In this document: positions 25,729 to 38,400 of the stretch, piece after piece
Position numbering within the stretch: position 1 is the first letter of the stretch
Layout: every line of letters begins with the position of its first letter
Assembly: GCA_013398015.1 (NCBI GenBank)
Contig: VZRR01009899.1
Location: 202,684-266,683 of the forward strand
Direction of reading: 5' to 3'
Origin: Oreocharis arfaki
Taxonomy: Eukaryota > Chordata > Aves > Passeriformes > Paramythiidae
Length of the DNA: 64,000 bases
The notes under the pieces: model-generated
What the model saw: only the letters and a program-made list of their open reading frames with translations
What the model was told of the DNA's origin: nothing
The model's database searches: none
Made by a program: the position numbers and the translations under genes

Positions 25729-28700
25729 ACAATCTATCTCTTTCAAAGCACTATCTCTATGCACCAGCACCTGCAAAGTCCCTTTGGGGCACATTTTGTC
25801 GGTGGGAACAAGGTGACAGCGTGGAAATTCAAGGACTGGCCATCTTCCAGTGCCCAGCTGTACTGCCCCGTCAGAGCAGCTGTTTGTCTTTGCCTGGCAA
25901 AACTTTAACTAAATACCAACTTAGAGAAATCAAAAAGATTGTTACAATGGCCTGAGGATGCAAAGAGTCACAGGGAAAACAAACGTGCGAGAGAACAGAG
26001 GGACCCACCGGGCTGCTGAGGAGCCAGAGTTACAGACTGGAGCTAAACTGTGACCATGGATTCACTTAAAAAACACCCTGCTTGTCCTGAAAACTTAGTA
26101 AAATCTACAGGCAGATCCCTTTTGCATTTTTCCATGCATTGCAGCTCAAGGACAAACTACAGGTTCTGCGGGTCTCTGCATTTTTCATCGTAAGTTATCA
26201 TATGCAATTAAGCACAACAGTAAGTAAAGCTCAGATATAAAACCCACATAAACTTTTTGCTGGCATAAAAATTAAGGTTTCCCCTAGCCTTCCAGTAATT
26301 TAAATGCTTTCATTTGATAATTTCCCCCTTTGTTTCTCTCTTTTTTTTTGTTGTTTTAAAGGAATACTAGGAATTGTAGCACGGGATCTGCAAATTTCCT
26401 TTTTTTCTTGACCCTCCCCTGTTAAAACCTTGACTCTCTTTGCAGCACAAAACAGAGACATTTTCTGGGTTCCCAGAGGAAAAAGGGAAATGAAGAAAAA
26501 AAAAGTGAATTTGAAAAGTGTGTTTTTGAGGGGGATAAATGCACATTCCACCCTTGTTCTTCTGTATTGGACTCCCATCTGTCTTACCCAGAAGCTCTTT
26601 GGGGTTTGAAAAGTGAAGTGGGGAACCAAAAAATGTCTTTTCATGAAGGAAAAAAAAAAGTTTAGGCTCATCTATACATGTTTTTTCATGTATTTTCTGT
26701 GGAAACATAGCCAGAGCTCAGTTTCCACCTTAGGTACATTTTCCCTACTTAATTAAACCCTCTTTCCCCACATGACAAATGGGCCCTTCTCAGGAAAGGG
26801 CATGATTGCAGGCACGGGTGAAGTCAAAGAGGGCATTCTTAGTGATTAGACATGAAATACGGACTTGGAAAACAGAGGTTTTGAATGTAAAGCGGGAATA
26901 ACTTACTGCATCCTCAGGGTAAAGATAATTTATGCATCCTTTGCCTAAGTGAGTTTTCTCTATCTGTTTATTTTGGGTTTAAAAAGTCTATTTATCTGGT
27001 TGGGTGTGCTTTTAAAAACGTACTTCCCACGGCCCTACTCTTCTGTTTAGTGCTCATATTTTTCCCAAGCCAGATTCATTAGAAATATGGCCTGGATGAT
27101 ATGTGAGCTTTCAAGCGTGGCATGCGGGGAAAGCACGGGCACCAACGGGCCGAGTTTGGGGCCAGTGCCTCTGACCGACCCCAAAACTGTGCACTGCCAG
27201 CACGCAGGATACAAAACTCATGAATTAGGAGGAGGGGGACCCGAAAACCATGAGATAGTTTTTGTTTAATGAGGTCCTGGGCTTGGTGCCCCAGGCGATG
27301 TTTTCAAGTGCTGCTTTTCTACAAGTGGTGCTGGAAATTCGCTGTATTTTAAATGAAAATTGGGGTTGCCCCGGTTGCTTTCCCTGTAAGGGTTTGGGCT
27401 CGGAGGTGTCACCAACATGAAAATTTGGAAGGTTTCTTCCTTTCATCAAAGGCAGAATGAGCACCAGGGAAGCAACAAGGATTGAGCTGAGGAACTGGGG
27501 CAAGATACAGGGCAGCAACACAGAGGAACTGAATATATTTGAGGGATACCAAACGTATTCAATTCCTCCCACATCCTAGAGCTCAAGGACCACTTATTCC
27601 CTTAGCAGTTCTGCATCTACTTAGTTCAGATAGTGCAAGTTCCTCCAGTTTAAATGGGGAACTAGTCTGAGCACAGGGAAAACAAAAACTAAACCCCACC
27701 ATAAGACAAATTTATTCTTGGTAGTCCAAGTAACTTCCAAGTAACATGGCTAACATTGGGTTCCAAAAGGCATTTGAGTAAGAAAAACCAAAAAAGAGTT
27801 CACAGACCAGCAGAAAAAGCGGCCAACCCATGGTCTTGGTCAAGTTTCCCCGTTTTGCAATTATAAAGAAGCCTTCTAAAGATTTCTCTGGAGTGGAACT
27901 TTTAATTTCTACCAGGCATTAAACTGCATCAAAATGCCTGGTCCACTTTCGAGTAATAAATCAACCCCTCACTAATTCCGATGTTCCTCATATTCAGTTC
28001 ACAAGATCTCTCAATCAGGTGCTTCTAATTCAGAAAAGCAGTGATTTCTGCTCAGGTGTGCTTGGGTGGAAACTAACCATTTAGAGAAGATTGGTTGTGT
28101 ACAGGTATAGTTTAAAAATGAGAACACTTTTTGAAATAAAGGACTATGCGTGGCTGGCATTCTTCCTCCAGTTCTACAGACATGCAAGTGTGCAGCAGGA
28201 AGGCAAGATTGGCCATGATCAGACCTGAGACACATTCACCTGGGGTTTAATGAGAACAAAAATAAAGTCCCTCATACAACACACGAAAAAAACAGAATTC
28301 AAGCCTGCACCACAGAAATTCGAAAGATTCTGGCCCGATCCCATTCCCTGCACGTATCTGTGGGGTTCTCCAGCGTGTGACCAGCAGTGCACCCCACATG
28401 CTGCCCCACCACACAACACAGCCCTTCCAAGAGCCCCTTGCACCTCTCTTCTGATGGACAGTTTTCCAGATGGAAACAATTCCCTGCTCGCTCCTCACCC
28501 CATCTTATCCCCAAACAGCCTCGCTTGCACTTCCCTCCAGGGATGAGACCTCCTTGGAGCTGATCCACCGCTCGCACGAGCCGCCAAGGGCAATGCCAAG
28601 TGCTTCGTTGTGGTGATTGCTACATGCCGAGTTCTTGGAGCAGGAAAAGCTACCCAAAGCTGGGCCCAAAATGAGGAATAAACCCAGCAGATATCCACAG

Positions 28701-28800
28701 CTCTTTTGTGCCATACCTCAGGGACTGTAAAACACACCGGCAAGATCCAGCCCCATTCCCGCAGCCCTCCCTCACGTGGCAGCAGGGCTCCTTGCATGAG
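25729..28800. other. Non-coding stretch, no gene recognised
   Basis: AT-rich between about 26.1 and 27.0 kb with A-runs near 26495 and 26651, and mixed after that. Overlapping minus-strand frames at 26300-26708 and frames on both strands at 28219-28797 are shadows. No domain is recognised. Confidence 0.6.
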
Positions 28801-28844
28801 CTGGTGACAGCTTACACAGCAAAAGAGCTGCAGGATCGGGCCTT
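28801..28844. repeat. Possible tail of a palindromic MITE-like element
   Basis: GGTGACAGCTTACACAGC followed by GAGCTGCAGGATCGGGCCTT. The last block resembles the AGCAGGATCAGGCC terminus of the family seen elsewhere in this window. Only one end is present. Confidence 0.3.
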
Positions 28845-28849
28845 TAATT

Positions 28850-30700
28850 GCTTAAAAATACACTACCCACCAATAGTTACCTAATTTAGCAGAATATATT
28901 ACCTCTCTGCTTCATAAATCTTAATTAAAGCTGTTCGTTTTCCTATTATATGATCAAGAAACGCCCCATTAAAGTTAAGCAGTTTCTCCAAGTAATTATA
29001 TACATTATGTGGCGTGAGTGTAAAGATGCATATAGCATTCCACTACCAATTATTTTGCATACCCTGAAAAGCACTATCTATTAAATAAAAAACTTGCAGA
29101 ATTTCATTAATACACGATTTTTGAATCTCCCAAAAGTCCAAGCTGTCCCACAGGAGCTTGTATACTCAGTGTTGGCTCCTTATAATACAATTTAATGCTC
29201 ACAAACACAACTAAAGTATTTAAGCATTTACAGAGGTTGTCATAAGTGCTTTACTTATTTTCGATCAAATTCAAGTCTACATTTAATACAGTTAACTGTG
29301 GTTATTTAATTTCAAAACTCAAGAATCCAACCTCAAAAATTTATAACAATATAAATTTAGTTACATTGATATAGGATATGTATGCTACTGGGAAACCATT
29401 TTTCAGTAAGAAGTGTAGAATTGTAAGACCTAAAATGAGTTATTTTTTAAAGTAAGCATTATTTCAAATAAACCTTGTCAGATTTCAAATAATATTTTCC
29501 TATTCGTCTGCAAAATGATTTCATAATTTTTAGTAGTACGTTTCAAGCCAGTGCTAAATGCTACCAAAAAATAAACGTATTTTAGTTACGCTTTCTCTTT
29601 TGGTGAGAATTTCATGTAAATACAGAACAAATATTAAACTGAGATCTTGCAAATATCTTAAATACATTATTAACCAAAGCACTTCATTTCCTAGCAACTG
29701 GCTAGAGAGAATGAAATTTGGGAAATTATTCTTAGTTCCCCATAGACAGTGAATTTATTGCCTGACCACATTAACAATTAAAAGGTATATGCAAGATGTT
29801 AGATGTTAAAATATAATGGAAGGAGCTTAACATCTGCTCGTATACGGCAAGGAACCAACTCCCGCCCCTAAAAGTAACCTAATCAGGCTTGCAAGAATGC
29901 AATATTCTACTTTCAGGCAAAACATTATTCTTCAAAAACTGCAGAGAGTCAATCAGGCACATAAAAAAAAAAGAGGAGGAAACAGAAAAGCAGAGAGAGC
30001 AGCAGTCCTGCCGGATGCTGATAATCTTTGATCCAATACAGTTTCGTATCACCCCTCAGAGCGGACAGTGCATCATTAATTGAAACACTGGGGCTGTACT
30101 TAGTCCTCATCTGTAGGAATTGCAACATAATTATATCCCATAGGCAGAAATACAGTTTCCACCTCTGCCCCTGAAAAAGTAATCTACAAACTGGCTTAGG
30201 AATGTGTGAAACAAGTAGTACCCACCGCTCTATTCACGGTATCGGTACTTGGGGTGCATAAATCATGATGCGTAGTCTGAGCAAACTGACACACGAAAAG
30301 AGCAAACATGATTTTTACCTAATACATTATAAAAGCATCTTGGAGAGATTGAGTTCAAACAATTTGGCTGAGTTTCCTTTTATAATCCTCTTTTTTTCCC
30401 CTGTTTTTAATTTTTGCACAGATGCAGCTATATAAATAGCAGTATTTCCTGGAATCCCCGAAACGTCAAACCAAACATATTTTCCAATATTAAATGTTTG
30501 CATTCCATTATATCATTACCACTTAGAATAGGCTATAAATTCATTGATTGAAGATTTTAATAGCAGTGCCTGATCTTTTATATACCATACTTTCACTAAT
30601 AGAAAATCGGCTTCTTCTGAAACATTAGCATGTTACCCTTTCTAGTAAAGCATATCAAATCACATTAGTGAAAAAGTTGCCAAGTCAAATGGAAGTTTGG
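28850..30700. promoter_or_regulatory. Long AT-rich candidate conserved non-coding block
   Basis: About 1.85 kb that is strongly AT-rich with very few CpGs, no open frame above about 64 codons and no recognisable repeat. Homeodomain-type and octamer-like words are dense (TTAATTAAAG near 28920, ATTATTTTGCATA near 29050, TAATTATATACATTATG near 28994). Complex, non-repetitive AT-rich DNA of this length is the composition seen in deeply conserved vertebrate non-coding clusters. Alignment to other species would decide; function is inference. Confidence 0.4.
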
Positions 30701-30715
30701 TGCCAGTTTTCCTCC

Positions 30716-30757
30716 TTTTTTTTTTTTTNNNNNNNNNNTTTTTTTTTTTTTTTTTTT
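30716..30757. repeat. Poly-T tract with a 10-base assembly gap
   Basis: T from 30716 to 30728, N from 30729 to 30738, and T from 30739 to 30757. It is followed by a GA-rich run (30766-30800). The gap most likely marks an unresolved homopolymer length or a placeholder join. The true size is unknown. Confidence 0.99.
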
Positions 30758-33142
30758 CCCTCAAGAGGCAGAGAGAGAGAGAGTGTGAGCAAGAGAGGGA
30801 GGATTAAATTTCTTACTAAACTTGTGGCAGTGAACATAAAATGTAATAATACTCCTTTAACATTCCTATCGTGATTTTGGTCCTAGCACTTAAACCAGGC
30901 GAGGACAGAAGGAGTTAATACTTTTAAATGTGCAATAATTCAGAGAGTTGGCTTGCACGATTTGCAATACACTTTTTTCATTGCAAGATAGACTCTGGAG
31001 CAGACAGATCAACAAAAAGAAGCGGGGTGGGGAGGGGGGAGAAGGAAGACTCTACAACCAATCAAACCAAATGCCAGAGCAGAGGGCAAAGGGATATGGA
31101 AACTGAGAAGATAGACTTCCAAGTCCTTTCCTGAAAGTGCTTGGATTTTGAGGAGAGTCCAACATTGCCTGACAAAAGTGTCTTTGTGCGGCAACACTGG
31201 GGAGAAGGGAGGAGAGCTCAGGAAACCTAATGAAAACAGGCCAGGCCTTGTACATTAGACCCCATGGAGAACTTTGAATCATACGAGCTGCAGACAAGCC
31301 CCGAGTATGTAATGCCAAATTAAAGACCACCAAATATGGGGAGCACCGGAGCAGCACCAGGGCGGATGCGCTCCTGGTGTGGGCCAGAGCATCGCCCGGT
31401 GCTTCCCTCCATCCCATCCCATCCCCTGCAGAGAGCTGAGCATCCCAGGGCAGTGCACTGTGCCTCCCCCAAAGGGACTTGTGGCTCAATTACCCACAAA
31501 AGAAAATAAAATGCATTTTTTAAAACGTTTTTCTGCAGTCTGGCTGAACGTTAGCAGTGTTAACATGCTAGCGATGAGGGTGACGATCTGCAGCTCCCAT
31601 TGCAACATTCTGACATGGGGCTGAGCTGTCACCTCCTCACCTGCCCCATGCCCAATCCTGCCCGGCTTTCCTGCATCATCTTTGTATTTTGGGATAGACA
31701 GTGTATTTATTCTTGTCTTTGGAGGACTCACAGGACTTTGGCAAGGTGCAATCTTTGCAGCTCCCCCTCACCTAAACCATGTAGCTTGTGACCTGAGCCG
31801 CAAGGCAAGAACAAACCAGCAAAGAGCAAACTCCTTGTGCCCAACCGCCACAATGTTCCAGAATCAAAGTGTAAGTGTTTGTCATTCTTCTCCCACCTGC
31901 TCATCCTTTCCCGCTGGTAACATCGCAGCACATCATCTCCGTCTTTAAAATAAGGCAGGGTTTGCTTTGCACAGCACCTAGTCCCAGACTTCCCTGCCTG
32001 TCCCCCCCAGGCTCCCCAAAGCATCCTGTCTGTACTACCCATTCATATGAAAAGCATCCTGATCCCATTTGTCATTCTCACACTGCCACGCTCTCCCTAC
32101 AGGGCCCTGCATGGAGGAGATGGCACCAAATGATGTGCCTGAGCTGTGCTCAACTCATTATAGCCGTGTTTAGTAAAGTCACAACTCTGCTTTCATGCAA
32201 ACCAGCAAAAAAAGTGTCAAATAATCTGACTAAGAGCAGAGGGAAGCCTTACATGTACCTTGATTTGTGTCCCATCTCTCCCTTTGACAGACCATGCTCC
32301 TCAGCTTCCCCAGCCTCTGGTTCCAGGACACGGCAAAAGGGATGAGCCTTGAGCAGTGGCAGGCACTCCCACCATCCCTGATGCAACACAGCAACAGGCA
32401 GCCACTCATCCCCCATTATTTAGTCCTATGCAAATATGAGTGCATTTTGCCCTAAAAACATTGGGAAAATCTTCTTTAAAGTAACACAAGCACTCTGCCC
32501 AGTGCTCCTTCACCAAGGGAAGCTCGTGGACAAAGGGGATGAGTTTTGCCTCATCAATGCTGCTGGAAACTCTTCATTTCAAAACCTTTTCTTAACAAAA
32601 ATCAGTGGTTGAAAAATTTTAAATCTCTCCATTTCAAGAGCTGTGTAACACAGGGGTACACCTCACCCAGCAGTGAGGCAGAGTGAGAGCCAGCAGAAGA
32701 GAAACAAAAAGATGAGAACCCACCAAGCAGGTGGGGGGATGAAGGGGTCCCATTTGTCCCTGTCACGGCCACGTATTATATGAAATTTGAATACACTGGA
32801 CCTGTTTCTGCGCTGGTGACAATGGGCACTGCTGCTTAGTGGGCAACAAAGCTAAACCTACTTGCTGGAGAGCACAGAATTTATGCCTGTTAAATCCAAA
32901 AAACTTTTAGGAAACGTAGATGGTTTGTGGTAAAGGAGAAAGGAGGTACAAAAAAAAGCAAACCCTAAAGTAACATTTTGATTTAGCTAGAAAAGACCAG
33001 CCCCTTTTTAGCTCTGAATAACAAATGTGAAAAGAAAATCCCCTATATTTAAAGTAACACTTAGAAACACGAACTCTGGGTTTCCTCAGCAGCAACTGAG
33101 CCAACTTCTTCACTCAATCAGCTCAAGCGTAGAGCAGCACTA
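30758..33142. other. Non-coding stretch, no gene recognised
   Basis: Begins GA-rich, with a G-rich patch near 31024-31042, then mixed composition. Open frames at 31052-31489 (minus) and 31875-32345 (plus) are overlapped by frames on the other strand and carry no recognisable features. Confidence 0.6.
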
Positions 33143-33190
33143 ACTGCAGTGAGGTCACACTTGTGTAAGTGACTTCTGTTGGCCAAACCC
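33143..33190. repeat. Decayed palindromic MITE-like element, right half
   Basis: ACTGCAGTGAGGTCACACTT then GTGTAAGTGACTTCTGTTGG then CCAAACCC. This fits the remembered right arm (GTTACACTGGTGTAAGTGA, then a GCAGAATTTGGCCC-type end). A left arm is not clear. Confidence 0.5.
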
Positions 33191-34169
33191 AAGCATCTGT
33201 ACCCGGCAGAAAGCCAGAGCAATCTCCAGCTTTGGTGGGATTGCCCTGGATTTGCACCAGTGTCGCCAAGGGAAACACGTGGCCCAACAATTCCTTAAAA
33301 ACTCAAGGTAGTTGTTTCCCTGCCTCCATTGGCTGTGAAACCTCAGTGAAGGCAGTGGCATTTCACAGACTGGAGATCATCAGAGGTTCTGGCAATTTCT
33401 TTTCTGCTAGATATTTCCTGGTATTGGATATTTCTGGCAAAGTTTGCCCTTCATTTATACGTTAACAGTCTTGCTGGATGCTCCCTCAATACCTATCTGG
33501 TGTGAGCTGGACCCACAAGTCAGAAAACCCTTGGTTTTCTAAAATTTGTAAGACAAGACTTTTGTACTATCACTGCTGTTTGAATTCAGTTACTTCCCCT
33601 TTCTTTGCTTCTTCCCTCTCTGCTGGAGTACGTGCTCCTCTCCCCTGCTGCTCCACAGTTCATTTTCTCTGGCTTGGCCTAATAATGACCCAAACTAATG
33701 ATCCTCACAGCACAGAATTTCCTCCATCTCTCGAGGTATTTTTTCTTTCATTTCCCCACCACAACTCTCCCAGGCCTTTGTATCCCATCAGATCCTTGAA
33801 ATATTATCCTTTAACCAGGGGCAGAAAAGGCTGTCCATCTCTCCCACCTCCTTTCTCCTCCCAGCTCCCCTCGTTCTCCTCACGTTGCCCGCATTTCCTT
33901 CTCACTCTCACATCTGTGGTGCCAGAGCATTTCAATGGTTCAACACACCCACAACTGGCTTGTTCCTCTCCTCCTCCAGCCCGTGGATGGTTAGATATGT
34001 AGATCTATATACAGCAAGAGGGTTCATGGATCTATTGATTTCAAGACAATTTAAAGTGTATTTGGCAAGATACCACATGAAGACAGCCCTGTGGGAAATT
34101 CTTCATCCCACCACAGGTGATGGGATTGTTCAACATCAGGACCCAACACAGCATCTTTGGTTCATAAGC
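33191..34169. other. Non-coding stretch, no gene recognised
   Basis: A pyrimidine-rich interval (33590-33980) leaves plus-strand frames open (174 and 103 codons). Their serine- and proline-rich translations come from composition, not from a recognised protein. Confidence 0.6.
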
Positions 34170-34760
34170 CGGAGACTTGCTTTCATGTTGCCTTGAATAT
34201 TCCTTTTCAAGTAATCAAATTTGCAGTCAGTCTAGTCCCAACAAGACATCTGATTACTGATAATTAATAGACCTACCAGGCCACAAAAAATGTACTGTAT
34301 TTATCCATCAGATCTTTTATCATGGATGGCCCTGTTCCAAACTTTACAGGAAGCTATTTTCACTAAAAAGAAAATGGATGTGGCAAAGAAATTTCTAAGT
34401 GTTACTTGTTCACAGTAATAGAAATAATAATTTAAATAATCTTAATTGCCTATTTGAACACTGGCAGACTAATATGGAGCTTAAATCAGGATCACCACTC
34501 TGATGGCCGTGAGACTATACTACTAGTATTTTATAAAGACCATTTTGTCCACTATATGCATTAACAACATATCTCCAAAACCTCTCTTTCTCCCATCAAG
34601 AGTAAAGTTAAAATAAGTATCAGAGGGCACAGAATAAGAAAAAAAAAAAAAAGACCATAATACCACCAGACTCTGCAGAAATTCAGATTTGACTTGAAAG
34701 TTAGTTAATGCTTCTGGGGTATCTTAATCCAGATTTTGGCTTGAGTCCTTTGTTATGATT
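34170..34760. promoter_or_regulatory. AT-rich candidate conserved non-coding block
   Basis: Repeat-free apart from an A-run at 34640-34652. AT-rich with several TAATTA and ATTTAAAT-like words. The call is by composition only. Confidence 0.25.
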
Positions 34761-34959
34761 TATAAAGATGTTTTTTCCAATCCCTAACATGAGGTGGGTT
34801 CATTTCCACTGTCATTTACTAAAGACTGGACATACTTTGGGGCTAAAAAACTGCAAAGACGATGGTGGCTTTAGCTTTGCAGGGGAGCGGTGGGAGAGGG
34901 ACCTCTTCGCCTGCACACCGAGCACCGCGAGGGCTTCCCAGCACTGCTACTAAATCAAT
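34761..34959. other. Non-coding stretch
   Basis: Moderate GC; no gene or repeat recognised. Leads into the CpG-retaining element. Confidence 0.55.
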
Positions 34960-35420
34960 ACAGAACACCAACACAGAGCGTGCATCTCATTTTTCAGAGC
35001 CGTGTGTTTTCCGAGCAGCTTATTCAATCATTTTAACAATTTCTAAAGCCACGACTCGCGCCGCACGTGTCCTTTCGGTGGGAACCGTAGGTGATATGAT
35101 CAAAGTTAGCCTACACCTAATCAGCGCGCGAGACATAATCAAGAATCTTTTTTTTTTTAAGACGTGTTCAATTCAGCGGAGGGCAAAGACTATTAGTCTT
35201 TTCCTTATTTACTACGGTTTGGGTGAAATTCCCATTATTTCCATTAATACCGTTCCCGCCATATCAATTATTGTAAGGTGCACTCAATAATGCAGCTACG
35301 TTATACCTCGAGCAAAGTGTCTTTCAGTGCGGTTTCTCAAGCAAACAAGATTTACATCCTCGTGCAAGATCCACGGCTCTACCAAACCAGTGCCATATGT
35401 CTCTTTCTTTCCCTCATCGC
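34960..35420. promoter_or_regulatory. CpG-retaining candidate conserved non-coding element
   Basis: I count about 20 CpGs in roughly 460 bases of AT-leaning DNA, about what base composition predicts and well above the depleted level around it. Sites include a palindromic E-box CACGTG (35064-35069), a TCF/LEF-type ATCAAAG (35099-35105), GCGCGCGA near 35125, and ATTA/TAAT words near 35236-35252. No repeat and no credible coding frame. A hypomethylated or strongly conserved enhancer is the favoured inference; a distal promoter is the alternative. Confidence 0.45.
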
Positions 35421-38400
35421 CCTAGCGACAAAATCCACTGGGTAGATTCGAAATGGAAAAGAATGTTGGAAACTCCGCAAAGGAAAACAAGTGGCAAAAG
35501 AGAAAGTTGGATGGGATTGATTAAAGCAACACTTTTAAGTGCGTTGAAACAAATTTTTCCCCGCTGTGGCAGAGGAAATCTGTCACAACAGATTTAGTCG
35601 TAAATCGTCCTATCAATATGCAGAGAGGTGGAATCTCATGTGGAAAGGTTTGGTTATACGTTGAACATCCCAAATCTGCACCCATTGGGCAACTCAAACC
35701 AGCAGCACCACACGTGTGCACGCCGATGAAACAGCACCTCCGCTTTCCTTTAATACAAAATTCCTCAACACCTGGATGCTTCCATGTCATGAAATAAATG
35801 CTTGTAGAATAAAAATTTACAGTCTCTCACGTGCATTAAATTTGTTTAAACAGTTTTTCAAAGCAAGAGCCTTTTTTTATCTTTCTTTCTCCCCCCCCCC
35901 CCCACCTTCTTTTAAATGGCAAGCTGTATTTTATAATGGAGCGCCAGCTCTCCGGCGAGCCTCCATTCTTCCAGCCCTGACAGACTGTTTGTCAGCTAAA
36001 CTCCCCTTGTCATGTATCCCCACCACTGCCAACTCATGCACGGAGACCTTCACTTTTACTGCTACCACTTGCACCCTGCGCAACCTTTGTCATTGATCAC
36101 TGATCCAACCCAGTGCCCACATGTTCTTCAAGTGCCTACACAAGTAATGAGGTACTTGTGGTGTAAAATTAAACTGTCAACTGTCAGCGATTGATAACCA
36201 CAGCGAGAGCTGACCTAGAACACCTGCACCCGTGGCCAAGACAGGTGTGACACGTTTGATTGCTGAGCCCTACTAGTCAGCGTGACCCGACGGTGTCCCT
36301 CCATGGATTCTGCCCCTGACAGAGATGCCGTATTTCAGCCTCGGGTTTCCATTGCTGGTGCAGGAGCAGCCCCCTCCCCAGCCACCACAGAATCTCTCCT
36401 CCACCACAGTGGCTGAAATGTGAGCAACACCACATTTTGGTGATGACATATTCATGGCCGCGGAGCATCTTTCTGCCTGCCCATCTTGTTGTTCCTGCTT
36501 CTGATTCCTCCTCGCTCCAGCTTGGCATCAGCACCCACACTTATCAGCGTTGTTTACCCCCTCTACCAAAGCGTCTGTGAGGACCCCAGGGCTCACTCAG
36601 GGTCTTCATTCCCATAGGTGCATTGATTTAGGAACAACATGGAGTAGCATTTATGGTTATTTTTATAGTGTAAAGCCACTGGTTCTGCTTCTGCGCCACT
36701 ACATGGCAGGAGCACAGAGCTGAGTGTTGCTTTGTCATCATTTAAGTAAACTCAGTCTGATGCTGTTGGGAGCACAGAATAGGAAATCTCCATCCCCCTT
36801 CTCATCCATTCCATCACTGCCATGAAGAAACACACCCCTCTTCACCCAGCTCTGATTAGTTTTAACTGTGTTACTACACGACATTTAGCCTTCAGATTAC
36901 ATTTAAATATTTTAACTCAATTTTGAACTATTGATTTTTATTTTGAGAAAAGAGGGGCTTTTGAGGCACACACTGTCTATTAAAACCCCCTGAAACACAT
37001 CAGAAAATAATGGCAGGAAGGTTTCTCCCCTCCCCTCCAACAGTTGCACTATATTAAGTTCATGTGATGAGAAGATAAAAATCTATTAACTTGCTGCTGA
37101 CCTTATCGACACAAGGATCTCTGCAGACATTACAGGAACCATATCTCTTCTGACTTTTACATCCAGAACCTCATGCACCAGTGTCCCAAACCAAATATAA
37201 AATCCTCATGATAAGTGAAACAGTGACACATACTCCGACTCCGGTCCTGCTGGCTGGCAGGAGACACGGGGTCCTCTGGGGCCTGGGACCAGCCTCTACT
37301 TTCAATTTGACTTCAGGGGCTGATTTTTCACCATATGCTACTGGGGGCTCTGAATCAAAACAGTTTCCACAGGACCATATGCTACGAGGCAAATGTGCTG
37401 GATGCAGAAAGGCTTTCTGCTCCCCCATATCACCATGATGTATTGCAAACATAATTAAAGGCGAGTAACGCGGGCACTCCTGTTTGGGTTAATCACTCCT
37501 TTTCACAACTGAAGCCAGTATAAAACAGACCAATTTTCAAATTAGACCAAATGTCCATCTAAATACACATTGCTCACACACTCTCACACCTCCCACATTT
37601 CCATGGATGCAGCAGACTCCTCCTCTGCACAGACAGTAGCTCTGAAAAAGCAAAGAATTAAATTTTTTTTATCATTATTATTCCTAAATAAAAGCAGAGC
37701 AAGGACTCATAACTGCCTGCCATGCTTCTCTCATTTTAACAATCAGGGAGATGGGACCATCGCAAGCACCATCACGCTCCAGATGCCAGAAGGCAGGAAT
37801 CAGGTGATCTCCAAAATGCAGCAAAGGTGTAGGTACCACCAGGGTGGCTGCAGCATTTGCTGCCCCTCAGCCCTGCCTGCTGGGAGGGAATGGAGTTCCA
37901 GGCCATTACGAAATAAGCCTGCACAGGATGCCAGCAGGACTGCACCCCAAATAGCCCCTGCCTGGATTACATTAAATGAAATTAGGGTGTTGTGACATCA
38001 TCAACCTGTGTTCATGAGGTTTGCTGGTGCCCCCAACACCTAAATTTCAGGAGAATTTGTTCAATAGCACATTAAAGAGGATTTTGCTTCTTGATCTGGG
38101 CCAACTCTGGCGGTAATTCAGATACAGCTCAGCAGGTAAGATGTCCCATATGCCTGTCGCAAACCAGAGGCAGGGCTCTGTGTCAGCAAAGCTCACCATC
38201 TCCCAGTCCACAAACACAGCCAGCACTCCACCCAGCTCCTCCACGCTTCGATTAAAACCTAGACCCCAATGCCAACAAATCACAGAACAGCCAAATGTTT
38301 TCAGAAGGTATCTGGAACCCAACTGAGCTGCTCCCAAAGCTGCACAAACATCTAAGCCTGCAGAGCAGTTTCCTGGTGACGAGTCGGTGTGTGCAGTTAT

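Noticed and set aside
33478..34002. 174-codon plus-strand open frame
   Set aside because: Open only because the region is pyrimidine-rich; Ser/Pro-rich translation without any domain.
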